Origin: Aromatoleum toluolicum
GTDB taxonomy: Bacteria; Pseudomonadota; Gammaproteobacteria; Burkholderiales; Rhodocyclaceae
Length of the DNA stretch: 60,546 bases
Assembly (NCBI RefSeq): GCF_012911005.2
Contig: NZ_WTVS01000032.1
Span: 1 to 60,546, forward strand
Reading direction: 5' to 3'
Each line of letters begins with the position of its first letter. The stretch's first letter is position 1. The position numbers were made by a program, and so were the translations under genes. The notes under the pieces were generated by a model, which had not been told where the DNA came from, made no database searches, and saw nothing but the letters and a program-made list of their open reading frames with translations. Positions 7,293 through 16,178 of this stretch are shown here, one piece after another.

Positions 7293-7931
7293 TCAGGTAT
7301 TCGGCAGGCCGCGCGGGCCGCCCATGCCGATCATCGCGAGGAATTCGCGGCGCGTCGAGGCGTCTTCGCGAAACGCGCCGACCATCCGGCTGGTGACGAG
7401 GCCTGCGCCGGGCTTGTGCACCCCGCGCGTGGTCATGCACTGGTGGGACGCCTCGATGACAACCGCGACGCCCTTGGGTTGCAGCACGGAGTGCAGCGTG
7501 TCGGCGATCTGCACCGTCATTTTTTCCTGGATCTGCAGGCGTTTTGCGTAGATCTCGACCAGCCGCGCGAGCTTGGAGATGCCGACCACGCGGTGGTTCG
7601 GGAGGTAACCGATGTGCGCCTTGCCGATGATCGGCGCCATGTGGTGCTCGCAGTGGCTTTCGAAGCGGATGTCGTTCATGACGATCATCTCGTCGTAGCC
7701 CTCGACCTCGGAGAAGGTGCGAGCCAGGATTTCGGCCGGGTCCTGCGAATAGCCGGCGAAGAATTCTTCGTAGGCGCGCACGACGCGCGAGGGCGTATCG
7801 ACGAGCCCCTCGCGGCCCGGTTCGTCGCCGGCCCAGCGGATAAGGGTGCGTACGGCGTCTTCCGCCGCCTCGCGCGATACGCCACCGCGCAGGTCCGCGT
7901 CACCGGCGTCGTCGGTTTGCCCTTCTTTCAT
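7293..7931 (-). CDS. folE: GTP cyclohydrolase I
   Basis: A 212-residue FolE that converts GTP to 7,8-dihydroneopterin triphosphate, the first step of tetrahydrofolate (and pterin) synthesis. The zinc/active-site signature ESHCEHH is near residue 90 and the second cysteine block QCMTTRGV near 162. The C-terminus [10 protein letters not shown]...RREFLAMI is typical. The first ~15 residues are a variable extension. It stands between the catabolic ACAD gene and hemerythrin. A riboflavin-pathway GTP cyclohydrolase II is encoded separately at 34194-34832. Confidence 0.95.
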   Translation of the reverse strand: MKEGQTDDAGDADLRGGVSREAAEDAVRTLIRWAGDEPGREGLVDTPSRVVRAYEEFFAGYSQDPAEILARTFSEVEGYDEMIVMNDIRFESHCEHHMAPIIGKAHIGYLPNHRVVGISKLARLVEIYAKRLQIQEKMTVQIADTLHSVLQPKGVAVVIEASHQCMTTRGVHKPGAGLVTSRMVGAFREDASTRREFLAMIGMGGPRGLPNT

Positions 7932-8100
7932 GCTGCGTTCTCCCGTTTGTCCTGCGGCGTGCGGGGGCGCCCGTGACGCAGGGCGTCCCCACAGAAGAAA
8001 GAGCGGGACCGTGTTGCCGAGGTCCCGTAAACCGGCAGCGCACCGCGCACCGTCGGAGGAGAAGACATAATCTGCGTCACGCCCGCGCGGTCTGGTCTGC

Positions 8101-9225
8101 TCAGAGCGAGCGGGCGATGATTTCCTTCATGATCTCGGACGTGCCACCGTAGATACGCGCGACGCGTGCATCGACCCAAGCACGGCTGATCTTGTACTCG
8201 CTCATGAAGCCGTAGCCGCCGTGCAGCTGCAGAAGTTCGTCGAGCACCTTGCCCTGCATCTCGGAACCGACCAGCTTGCACATCGCGCCGACCTCGGGCG
8301 AGAGTTCGCCGCGCATGGCCTTGCCCAGGCAGTCGTCCACAAACACGCGCAGCATGGTTGCCTGCGCCTTGCATTCGGCGAGCTTGAACTTGGTGTTCTG
8401 GAAATCGAAGACCGTCTTGCCGAACACCTTGCGCTCGCGCACGTACTCGAGCGTGTCGTCGATCAGCGCCTCGATGGAGGCGGCAGCGCGAATGCCGATG
8501 ATGGTGCGTTCCCACGCGAGCTGGTGCGTGAGATAGCCGAAGCCCTTGTTCTCGTCGCCGAGGCGATTCTCGACCGGGACACGGACGTCGTCGAAGAAGA
8601 GTTCCGAGGTGTCCTGGCCCTTCAGTCCGATCTTTTCAAGCAGCCGGCCTTTGGAGAATCCGGGGCGATCGGCCTCGACGCAGATCAGCGTGAGCTCCTT
8701 CGCATTGGGGTCGAGCTTGGTCGCGGTGACCATCAGGTCCGCGTTGCCACCGTTGGTGATGAAGGTCTTCTGGCCGTTGATGACGTATTCGTCGCCATCG
8801 CGCCGTGCGCTGGTGCGCATCGAGCGCAGGTCGGAACCGATGCCGGGCTCGCTCATCGCGATGACGCCGATGATCTCGCCCGCAACCATCCGCGGCAGCC
8901 ACTTCTTCTTCTGCGCCTCGCTGCCGTAGGCAACGATGTAAGGGGCGACGATCTCGGAGTGGGTCGTGAAGCCGATCGCGGTCGCATTGACCCGCGCCAG
9001 CTCCTCGATCATCACCGCCGAGTGGCCGAAATCGCCACCCGCACCGCCGTATTCCTCCGGCACCGTCGAGCACAGCAGGCCGACCTCGCCCGCCTTGCGC
9101 CAGACCGACTTCGGCACGATCCCGACCGCCTCCCACTCGTGCAGGTGGGGGACGATCTCGTTCTCGATGAAGCGCCGCGCCATCTCGCGGAACATTTCAT
9201 GATCTTCACGGAATACGGTCCGCAT
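8101..9225 (-). CDS. acyl-CoA dehydrogenase
   Basis: A 374-residue FAD-dependent acyl-CoA dehydrogenase introducing an alpha,beta double bond into an acyl-CoA. The flavin-binding stretch [11 protein letters not shown] is near residues 121-131, [11 protein letters not shown] near 150-160, and the C-terminal [12 protein letters not shown] block carries the expected catalytic glutamate. The start at 9225 is set by GGAGG seven bases upstream; a longer frame to 9462 would run into the enoyl-CoA hydratase gene. Last gene of the ACAD/ACAD/hydratase/ACAD run, 37 bases after the hydratase. It resembles short/medium-chain or isovaleryl/glutaryl-type enzymes. Confidence 0.9.
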   Translation of the reverse strand: MRTVFREDHEMFREMARRFIENEIVPHLHEWEAVGIVPKSVWRKAGEVGLLCSTVPEEYGGAGGDFGHSAVMIEELARVNATAIGFTTHSEIVAPYIVAYGSEAQKKKWLPRMVAGEIIGVIAMSEPGIGSDLRSMRTSARRDGDEYVINGQKTFITNGGNADLMVTATKLDPNAKELTLICVEADRPGFSKGRLLEKIGLKGQDTSELFFDDVRVPVENRLGDENKGFGYLTHQLAWERTIIGIRAAASIEALIDDTLEYVRERKVFGKTVFDFQNTKFKLAECKAQATMLRVFVDDCLGKAMRGELSPEVGAMCKLVGSEMQGKVLDELLQLHGGYGFMSEYKISRAWVDARVARIYGGTSEIMKEIIARSL

Positions 9226-9262
9226 CCTTGTTCCTCCGCCTGTTCTCGTGCAGTTTCCCGGC

Positions 9263-10063
9263 TCAGCGGCCGGTGAATTTCGGTTCGCGCTTCTCGACGA
9301 AGGCTGCGACCGCTTCCATGTGATCTTCGGTGTGATGGGCAAGCGCCTGGTAGGCCGCCGACATCTCCAGCAGCGAATCGAGACGCATGTGCTGGCCTTC
9401 CCGCAGCAGGCGCTTGGTAAGGCGCAGGCCGTGGGCCGGATTAGCCGCCATGCGCCGGGCAATGCCCAGCGCCGCGGTCTCGAGCTCGGCTGCGGGTACC
9501 ACCTCGGTCACGAGGCCCCACGCGAGCGCGGTCTGGGCGTCGATCATGTCGCCGGTGAGCGCCATCAGGCTGGCCCTGGGCATACCGACGATGCGCGGCA
9601 GCAGCCACGCACCGCCATCACCCGGCACGATGCCGAGCTTCACGAAGCTTTCCGCGAACTTCGCGGTGTCGGCGGCGATGCGCACATCGCACATGCACGC
9701 CAAGTCCAGGCCCGCGCCGATCGCCGGTCCGTTCATCGCCGCGATGACGGGCACGTCCAGGTCGTAAAGGCACAGCGGGATGCGCTGGATGCCATTGCGG
9801 TAGCTCTCGCGCACCTCATAGGGCGACCCGGCAAAGATGCCGCCGCGTTCGCGCATGTCCTTGACGTTGCCGCCGGCACAGAAAGCCGGTCCGTTGCCGG
9901 TGAGTACGACGACCTTGATCGAGCGGTCCGTGCGGACGTTGGCGCACAGGTCGACGAACTCCTGCATCTGTGACGGGTCGGAGAGCGCGTTGCGCGTCTC
10001 CGGGCTATCCATGCGGACGGTGAGGATGGCGTCCTCGCGTTCGAGGATCAGAAAGGGTTTCAT
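9263..10063 (-). CDS. enoyl-CoA hydratase/isomerase (crotonase) family protein
   Basis: A 266-residue crotonase-fold protein. The CoA-binding/oxyanion-hole segment FCAGGNVKDM is near residues 61-70, and a GPAIGAGLDLACMCD segment near 100-115. It ends in EKREPKF, typical of the family. The two glutamates of classical hydratases seem replaced (GLDL in place of GCEL; FAESF in place of the QPE block), so isomerase or another crotonase reaction is possible. The start ATG at 10063 overlaps the stop of the upstream ACAD gene by four bases (ATGA), and GAGGAG precedes it. Part of the beta-oxidation run. Confidence 0.85.
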   Translation of the reverse strand: MKPFLILEREDAILTVRMDSPETRNALSDPSQMQEFVDLCANVRTDRSIKVVVLTGNGPAFCAGGNVKDMRERGGIFAGSPYEVRESYRNGIQRIPLCLYDLDVPVIAAMNGPAIGAGLDLACMCDVRIAADTAKFAESFVKLGIVPGDGGAWLLPRIVGMPRASLMALTGDMIDAQTALAWGLVTEVVPAAELETAALGIARRMAANPAHGLRLTKRLLREGQHMRLDSLLEMSAAYQALAHHTEDHMEAVAAFVEKREPKFTGR

Positions 10064-11115
10064 GCTGCAGTCTCCTCGTATGCGGCGAGCACGCCGGCGG
10101 TAACCGATGGCCACAATGCCTGGGAGCCGGCGCCGCAGAGCGCGCGACCGAGCTGCTGCGACCAGTCGGTGAGCGAGCCGAACTCGCTGCGCCACGACCA
10201 CAGCCTGCGGGTCGTCAGGTGCAGGGCGTGTTCGTGGGTGAAGCCGATCGCGCCATGCACGGCGTGGGCGACACCCGCCCCGATCCCCGCGGCCTCGGAG
10301 GCGCAGATCTTGGCCGCCATCACCGGCAGGCGTGCGAGCCGATCGTCCGACTCGGCGAAGGCCGCTTCGGCGGACATCACGGAGGCCGCCGCATGTTCGG
10401 CGAGGACTGCAATCTGGTGCTGGATCGCCTGGAAACTGCCGATCGGCTTGCCGAACTGCACGCGCTCACCGGCATACGTGGTGGCCATCGCCAACACGGT
10501 TTCGAGCGCGCCCGCAATCTGCGCGGCACGCATCATTGCACCGCCAAGCTTGAGCACGTCGGCCGACAGTGCCGTCGGCAAAGCCGCGCTTGCGAGCGGC
10601 ACCACCGCTTCGAATTTGAGCGTGTCGCGCGGTTCGGCGGCCGTATTCACGGTACGCACCACCGTCGCCGCCTCGGTCGGCAGGAGCACCACCGCCGGCG
10701 CCGCGCCCGCTGCGACGGCCACCACGTGGCGGACGTGGCGCCCCCATGGCACATCGACAGCGGCCCCGGTCACACGGCCGTTTTCCAGGCGCAGTGTGCC
10801 GCGCGCGGCAACACTCAGCGTTCCCGACACGGCGGCCAGTCCGCTCGCACCCAGCAACCAATTGGCGAGCATCGCTTCGGGCAGCGGCAGCGGGAGGTTG
10901 AAGCGGCCGGCCAGACGCAGCACACCACATACATCCGCCCACGTGGCACCTGCACCGCCGAGCGACTCCGGCACCAGTGCCAGCGTGAATCCGGATGCTT
11001 CGACAGCCGTCCACAGCTCCGTCGGCCATTCGCCGCCCTCGCAAGCCAACACCGCGTCGGCGGTGACGAGGTCCGAGAACAGGCGCTCGACAGAGGAATC
11101 GAATAGGTCTCTCAT
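10060..11115 (-). CDS. acyl-CoA dehydrogenase, small partner subunit type
   Basis: A 351-residue ACAD-like protein, shorter and more degenerate than its neighbours: the mid-domain loops are short, and the C-terminal block reads SWRSEFGS in place of the usual GGTxEI. It lies two bases downstream of a second ACAD (11118-12263). Such adjacent unequal ACAD pairs form heterotetramers in steroid side-chain breakdown (for example FadE28/FadE29 of mycobacteria), so a mixed enzyme acting on a bulky cyclic acyl-CoA is likely. The start at 11115 is chosen because the longer frame to 11337 would lie inside the partner gene. Confidence 0.8.
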   Translation of the reverse strand: MRDLFDSSVERLFSDLVTADAVLACEGGEWPTELWTAVEASGFTLALVPESLGGAGATWADVCGVLRLAGRFNLPLPLPEAMLANWLLGASGLAAVSGTLSVAARGTLRLENGRVTGAAVDVPWGRHVRHVVAVAAGAAPAVVLLPTEAATVVRTVNTAAEPRDTLKFEAVVPLASAALPTALSADVLKLGGAMMRAAQIAGALETVLAMATTYAGERVQFGKPIGSFQAIQHQIAVLAEHAAASVMSAEAAFAESDDRLARLPVMAAKICASEAAGIGAGVAHAVHGAIGFTHEHALHLTTRRLWSWRSEFGSLTDWSQQLGRALCGAGSQALWPSVTAGVLAAYEETAA

Positions 11116-11117
11116 GA

Positions 11118-12263
11118 TCAACGCAGCCCCAATCCGCGCGCGATGATGCCGCGGAGAATCTCCCGCGTGCCGCCGCGCAGTGAAAACGATGGCGCCATCT
11201 GGGTCAGATAGGCCAGCACCTGGGCGTGGTCGCTGCCGCCCTGAACGGTTGGCGGAAGCTCGCACAACAGCTGCGCGACTTCCGGAATCTCTTGCTCGAA
11301 AACCGCACCGAGATCCTTCACGACCGAGGCCTCCCACGCCGGGTTGTTGCCCGCCGCGAGTTGGGCCGTCACCGCCAACGACATGTTGCGCAGCGTCACC
11401 AGTCGCGCGGCGAAGCGGCCGATCTCCTTGGCCTGCAGGGCATCAGGACTACGGCCCACCGCGTCGATGAGCGTGTGGAGCAGCGCGATCGAGCTGAGGA
11501 AGCGCTCGGGACCGCTGCGTTCGAAGGCGAGTTCGGCGGTGACCTGCCCCCAGCCCTGCCCTTCGGTACCGATGATGGCGTCGGCATCGAGTACGAGTTC
11601 GTCGAAGAAGACCTCGTTGAAATGCTCGGCGCCCGTCAGGTCCTTGATCGGCCGGATGGTGATGCCCGGCAGACTGAGGTCGATGATGAACTGCGAGAGT
11701 CCTTCCTGGCGCTTGCTGTTCTCGCCGGTGCGTACCAACGCGATCATGTAGTGCGAGCGGTGGGCGTTGGTGGTCCACACCTTCTGCCCATTCACCACCC
11801 ACTTGTCCCCTTCACGGCGTGCGCGCGTCTTGATCGAAGCGAGGTCGGAGCCCGAATTGGGCTCGCTCATGCCGATGCAGAAAAACTGTTCGCCGCGGCA
11901 GATCGCCGGCAGGTGGCGTTCTTTCTGCGCATCGGTGCCGTAGTGCAGGATCTGCGGGCCGCTCTGGCGATCGGCGAACCAGTGCGCGGACACCGGCGCG
12001 CCGGCGGCGAGCAGCTCCTCGATCACGACGTAGCGCGCGAAGGGACTCGCCTCGCCGCCACCATAGCGCTTGGGCAGAGCCATGCCGACCCAGCCCTTCG
12101 CTCCCAGGCGACGGCTGAATTCGGCGTCGAACCCCATCCAGGAATCCGCCCGGCGGACCGCCGGGTAGTCCTTCAGGGCTTCGGCGAGGAAGGCACGCAC
12201 TTCCGCACGAAGTGCTTCGGCCTCCGGTGGAATGCGACTGTACTTGAACTGGTCTATGGACAT
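11118..12263 (-). CDS. acyl-CoA dehydrogenase, large partner subunit type
   Basis: A 381-residue ACAD. GMSEPNSGSDLAS near residues 130-142 and VNGQKVWTTNAH near 157-168 bind FAD, and the C-terminal LRGGTREILRGIIAR carries the catalytic glutamate. Sequence style (PKRYGGG near 64, a long substrate loop) resembles FadE-type enzymes of steroid, bile-acid and terpenoid catabolism. Probably forms a heteromer with the product of 10060-11115, whose gene follows after two bases. It opens the ACAD/ACAD/crotonase/ACAD run. Confidence 0.88.
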   Translation of the reverse strand: MSIDQFKYSRIPPEAEALRAEVRAFLAEALKDYPAVRRADSWMGFDAEFSRRLGAKGWVGMALPKRYGGGEASPFARYVVIEELLAAGAPVSAHWFADRQSGPQILHYGTDAQKERHLPAICRGEQFFCIGMSEPNSGSDLASIKTRARREGDKWVVNGQKVWTTNAHRSHYMIALVRTGENSKRQEGLSQFIIDLSLPGITIRPIKDLTGAEHFNEVFFDELVLDADAIIGTEGQGWGQVTAELAFERSGPERFLSSIALLHTLIDAVGRSPDALQAKEIGRFAARLVTLRNMSLAVTAQLAAGNNPAWEASVVKDLGAVFEQEIPEVAQLLCELPPTVQGGSDHAQVLAYLTQMAPSFSLRGGTREILRGIIARGLGLR

Positions 12264-12396
12264 GGCGCGTTCGATAGTGGGCCGTCGGCTTGAGCAACGG
12301 CGTGGATGACCCGGGTCACGTCGCCCGCGAACGGCACGGACGACCGTCGGCCGGCGGACACGCCCCGCGTGCCCGCCAACCGCACTGCAGCCGGAC

Positions 12397-13704
12397 TCAG
12401 AGCGCGGTCTGCGCGTCCGCCGAGGCGAACATCTTGTTGATATCGCCCGAGGTCACCGGCTTGCTGGGATCGCGTTGCGGAGCTGCGCCGCCGAGGCCCA
12501 GCGCCGGCTCGATGCTGACATGCGTCGCCTGCGCGCGCAGCGCACCGACGGTGCAGTTCTCGCGCCCCAGGATGGCGAACGGGTCGTAAGAGAATTCGCG
12601 CATCGCGTTGAGGTGGCTGATCTTGTTGATGATCTCGTCGGGCAGGTTCTTCGCCTGCTGCCAGAACACGTCCGCGGAGTTCGGCCAGGTGCAGTCCGAG
12701 TGCGGGTAGTCGCACTCCCACGTGACCATGTCGACGTTGATCGAGTCGAGGTTCCTGAGCCCGAACGCATCCTCGATGAAGCAGGTGATGAAGTGCTCGT
12801 TGAAGATGTCGCTGGGCTTCTTGCCGCCGAAGTTCGAGTTCGTCCAGGCGTGGTGGTGGTTGTGCGTGAAGTCGGCGCGCTCGAGCAGATACGGGATCCA
12901 GCCGATGCCGCCTTCCGACAGGGCCATGCGCAGCTTGGGGTACTTCTTCCACATGGGTGCCCAGATCCAGTCCGCCGCCGAGTTGGAGATCGAGATCGGC
13001 ATCGACGTGATCCAGGCGTCGATCGGCGATTCATCCGAGGCGTGAGCCGCCTTCACCCCGGTGCCGATGTGGCAGCAGATCACGACATTGTTCTCTTCGC
13101 ACGCCTTCCACAGGGGATCCCAGTGCGGGTTGTGGATCGACGGGTAGCCATGCACGGTCGGGTTGTCGGACAGCGTGATGGCATGCACACCCTGATCGGC
13201 CATGCGCTTCACCTCGGCCGCGGCGGCCTGCATGTCCCACCATGGCACCATCATCAAGGGGATGAAGCGACCCGGAGCAGCGTTGCACCAGTCATGCAGG
13301 TGCCAGTCGTTGTAGGCCTGGATGGCTGCAAGGCTGACGTTTTTGTCCGGCATGACCTGGAAGCGCTGGCCGGCGAAACCGGGGAAGGTCGGGAAACACA
13401 GCGAGCCGAGCACGCCGTTCGCATTCATGTCGTCGACCCGCGCCTTGATGTCCCAGGTACCACGGCGCATCTGTTCGTAGGAGAGCGGCTCCATGCCGTA
13501 CTCCTCCTTCGGACGCCCGACCACCGAATTCAGTCCCATGTAGCCCGTTGCCTGCTCCTCGAACACCCAGATGTCGCGGCCGTTGCGGTTTTCGACGCGC
13601 GGCTGGCGGCCCTTGTACTTGGCGGGCATGTGGCGGTCGAAGGCGCCACGCGGTTCGATCGCATGGTCATCGACGCTGACAAGGATGAGATCTTCGAGCT
13701 TCAT
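12397..13704 (-). CDS. amidohydrolase family 2 metal-dependent hydrolase
   Basis: A 435-residue TIM-barrel amidohydrolase. The N-terminal strand reads VSVDDHAIEP, later metal-binding residues appear in ICCHIGTG near 218-225 and in the WECDYPHSD segment near 322-330. Family members hydrolyse or decarboxylate cyclic or aromatic acids (ACMSD-type) and often occur in steroid and terpenoid gene clusters. It lies 133 bases upstream of the ACAD pair and has its own operator-like region at 13787-13821, so it may begin the downstream transcript. Substrate unknown. Confidence 0.82.
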   Translation of the reverse strand: MKLEDLILVSVDDHAIEPRGAFDRHMPAKYKGRQPRVENRNGRDIWVFEEQATGYMGLNSVVGRPKEEYGMEPLSYEQMRRGTWDIKARVDDMNANGVLGSLCFPTFPGFAGQRFQVMPDKNVSLAAIQAYNDWHLHDWCNAAPGRFIPLMMVPWWDMQAAAAEVKRMADQGVHAITLSDNPTVHGYPSIHNPHWDPLWKACEENNVVICCHIGTGVKAAHASDESPIDAWITSMPISISNSAADWIWAPMWKKYPKLRMALSEGGIGWIPYLLERADFTHNHHHAWTNSNFGGKKPSDIFNEHFITCFIEDAFGLRNLDSINVDMVTWECDYPHSDCTWPNSADVFWQQAKNLPDEIINKISHLNAMREFSYDPFAILGRENCTVGALRAQATHVSIEPALGLGGAAPQRDPSKPVTSGDINKMFASADAQTAL

Positions 13705-13786
13705 GTGTGTGTCCCCTGTTGGAGTGGCGTCCGCGGTGGGCGCGAACCGGTTATGAGCCTCTATCTTAGAGCAAGAAATTCGTTTT

Positions 13787-13821
13787 GTTAAACACTTTTT
13801 TGCTTTGTGTTCATGTTTAAC
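13787..13821. promoter_or_regulatory. nested palindrome upstream of the amidohydrolase gene
   Basis: GTTAAACA at 13787-13794 and TGTTTAAC at 13814-13821 are perfect inverted repeats. Inside them AACAC (13791-13795) and GTGTT (13807-13811) form a second dyad. The region is AT-rich and lies 83 bases before the amidohydrolase start. The core AACACTTTT...GTG...TTTAA recurs near the P450 promoter (15252-15302), suggesting a shared regulator, possibly one of the two TetR proteins. Confidence 0.5.
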
Positions 13822-13866
13822 GAAATTTCCAGATCGGCCGGAGGCTCAGCCGGTCCGCGCGCCACC

Positions 13867-15141
13867 TCAATCCCAGATGACCGGGACGGAGTGAGGGCCA
13901 CGAAGCTGTGCGCCCGTAATCCGCGGCTTCGGCTCATCCGGGTCGAGGCGGATGTTCGGGAACAGATCGAGAATGGCGTTCAGCGCCACCTGGAGCTCGG
14001 TCTTGGCGATGAACTGCCCGATGCACATGTGAGGGCCGAAGCCGAAGCCGAATGAAGGCTTGAGCTTGCGATCGATGTCGAACTCTTCGCTGCTCTCGAA
14101 GGCTTCCTCGTCGCGGTTGGCGGAAGAAACGATGCACTGGACCATGGCACCCTTCGGGATGCGGACGCCGCCGAGTTCGAGGTCCTGTGCCGCCTGACGC
14201 ACCTTGAAGGTCGCCACGGGCTCGAACCGGATCGCCTCGTCGATGGCCTTGCCGACCAGGCTGCGATCCTTGCGGACCCTGTCGAGCACGTCCGGACGCT
14301 CGAGCAGCAACACCATCAGCGAGCCGAAGGTCCGCGTCGTGGTCTCACCGGCAGCCGGGAGCAGCGAACGCACGAAGGTCGTGATCTCGTGGTCATCGAG
14401 CTTGCGCCCTTCGTATTCGGCCCGGATCAGGCGGCTGATGAGGTCGTTTCCTTCGGCGCCGCGTTGGCGCACGGCGACGACGGCTTCCTTCACCGCGTCG
14501 TAGAGCGCCTGTGCGGCTTCCATTGCAGCCTTGCGCGCAATCGCGGCCTTTTCGGCGTCCACCTGCGGGCCGGCAAGGATCGCCAGCGCCCATGCCGCAT
14601 ACTGTTCGACCTTCTCGGGTTCGTCGTCGGGAAAACCGATCAGCGCGTAGATCAGGCGAATCGGGAAGTGGAGGCCGAAGTCCATCAGGTCGGCCTTCTT
14701 CTTCGGCACCAGCGGCAACAGGTACTCGTTGCGCACGATGGGATCCATCTTGCTGTCGCGCCACGTGTTGACCACGTCGGGCATGAAGATGGGCTGCAGC
14801 AGGCCGCGTGCCTTCTTGTGCGCCTCGCCGTCCATGCCGGTGAGGATCAGGCCGTCGAAGAAGGCCCCCAGCCCTTCGGCGATGAAACCGCTGGTGTAGT
14901 TTGCGGCATCGCGCAGGACGGTCATCACGTCCTTGTATTTGAACACGGTGTAGGTCGGCCGGTTCGGATCCAGCCCTGCGATGTTCGGCACGCCGAGCTT
15001 GCCCATGAAGTTCTCGGCAATGATCGGCGAGTTCTTCCGCATCTCGCGGTAGATCGCATGCAGATCGACATCCTCACCGCGGTAGTTGTCGGCCACTCCG
15101 GCGAACGCGCTCTCCAGCGTAACGTCCTTGACACTGCTCAT
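13867..15141 (-). CDS. cytochrome P450 (copy 1)
   Basis: A 424-residue soluble bacterial P450. The I-helix oxygen-binding stretch AAGETTTR is near 263-270, ExxR in DEAIR near 301-305, and the heme loop FGFGPHMCIG has its cysteine near 373. It needs external electron transfer proteins; no ferredoxin or reductase is encoded in the window. The start at 15141 has GGAGG upstream; the longer frame to 15303 is not supported. A close paralogue of the same length lies at 25053-26327; they share long identical blocks around the heme loop. Likely hydroxylates a hydrophobic substrate early in the pathway. Confidence 0.95.
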   Translation of the reverse strand: MSSVKDVTLESAFAGVADNYRGEDVDLHAIYREMRKNSPIIAENFMGKLGVPNIAGLDPNRPTYTVFKYKDVMTVLRDAANYTSGFIAEGLGAFFDGLILTGMDGEAHKKARGLLQPIFMPDVVNTWRDSKMDPIVRNEYLLPLVPKKKADLMDFGLHFPIRLIYALIGFPDDEPEKVEQYAAWALAILAGPQVDAEKAAIARKAAMEAAQALYDAVKEAVVAVRQRGAEGNDLISRLIRAEYEGRKLDDHEITTFVRSLLPAAGETTTRTFGSLMVLLLERPDVLDRVRKDRSLVGKAIDEAIRFEPVATFKVRQAAQDLELGGVRIPKGAMVQCIVSSANRDEEAFESSEEFDIDRKLKPSFGFGFGPHMCIGQFIAKTELQVALNAILDLFPNIRLDPDEPKPRITGAQLRGPHSVPVIWD

Positions 15142-15251
15142 TTCGTCTTCCTCCGTTGGCGCACCGCCCGGTCGTGAACGAACACGCTGTGCCGGCCATG
15201 TGCAATGGCCTCGACACGGTGCCTTCACGCCGGATAAGACGGCGCTGTTTC

Positions 15252-15302
15252 TGAACACTTTTGCGCATAGTGCTCCATTTAATGCGTACTGCCAAGTGTT
15301 CA
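15252..15302. promoter_or_regulatory. 9-bp inverted repeat upstream of P450 copy 1
   Basis: TGAACACTT at 15252-15260 and AAGTGTTCA at 15294-15302 are perfect complements 33 bases apart, 111-161 bases before the P450 start. The left arm continues as AACACTTTTGC..., matching the operator-like element before the amidohydrolase gene. Two TGTTCA hexamers also occur at 23402-23407 and 23421-23426, before the CMD/CoA-transferase operon. Confidence 0.5.
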
Positions 15303-15407
15303 AGCAGGGACCAGGGCAGGCCGGAGGACACCTGCCCTGCCTGGGGCGGGAATGCGGACGTGGCGCGCGTTAGTGCAGCCGACAGTGCAACGGTTCTCGC
15401 TCCTGCA

Positions 15408-16178
15408 TCACGGAATCATGAGGCCACCGTCGACGGCCAGCGTCTGGCCGGTGATGAAGCGAGCCCCGTCGCTCATCATGAACACCACGAAAGGCGTCAT
15501 GTCGCGATCGGGGTCGCCGAGCTTGCCGCCGAGCGGGATCAACCCGGCCATCATCGCGTCGTGCGCCCGCAGGGCATCCGCGTCCATTCGTGCGCGGTGG
15601 GCGTCGTACATGGGTGTCCACATGCCCGGCGCAGCGGCATTCACGCTGATGCCGTGTCGCCCCCACTCCTTCGCCACCGTTCGGGTCCAGCCGAGGACCG
15701 CCGCCTTGGCGGCCGAGTAGTGGGCACACCCGGGCAGCCCCATGACCCCCGCCGCGGAGCCGAAGTTGAGGATGCGACCGCCCTTCTCCCGCAGATGCGG
15801 AAAGACGGCCTGGTTGGTGTTCAGGGTGCCGCGCGCATTGACGTCGAATATGAGGTCCCAGTCAGCCTCGACGATCGCTTCGGCCGGCGCCGCGCGCTCG
15901 ACGCCGGCGATGTTCACCAGTCCGTCGAGGCCGCTCAGCCAGGCGACAGCCTGCGCGACGATCCTATCGACTTCGGCACGCTCGCGAATGTCGCAGTGGA
16001 AATACCTCGCCTCGCCCGAGGCACCCGCATTGGCGCGCGCCACTTCCGCGCGGCCGGCCTCGTCATTCACATCCAGCGCCGCCAGCCGCGCACCGGCCGC
16101 CACCAGTCCGCGCAGTGCACTCGCACCGATGCCCCCTGCGGTGCCGGTCACGATGAGGCGTTTTCCGCTCAGCTGCAT
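15408..16178 (-). CDS. SDR-family oxidoreductase
   Basis: A 256-residue short-chain dehydrogenase/reductase. The NAD(P) motif TGTAGGIG is near residues 11-18, NIAG near 89-92, and the catalytic set S-Y-x-x-x-K appears as NFGSAAG...HYSAAK. It ends in the FabG-like TGQTLAVDGG. It probably oxidises a 3-hydroxyacyl-CoA or ring alcohol. AGGAGG precedes the ATG, which lies inside the last ten bases of the MFS gene, so it closes the CMD-to-SDR operon. Confidence 0.88.
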   Translation of the reverse strand: MQLSGKRLIVTGTAGGIGASALRGLVAAGARLAALDVNDEAGRAEVARANAGASGEARYFHCDIRERAEVDRIVAQAVAWLSGLDGLVNIAGVERAAPAEAIVEADWDLIFDVNARGTLNTNQAVFPHLREKGGRILNFGSAAGVMGLPGCAHYSAAKAAVLGWTRTVAKEWGRHGISVNAAAPGMWTPMYDAHRARMDADALRAHDAMMAGLIPLGGKLGDPDRDMTPFVVFMMSDGARFITGQTLAVDGGLMIP

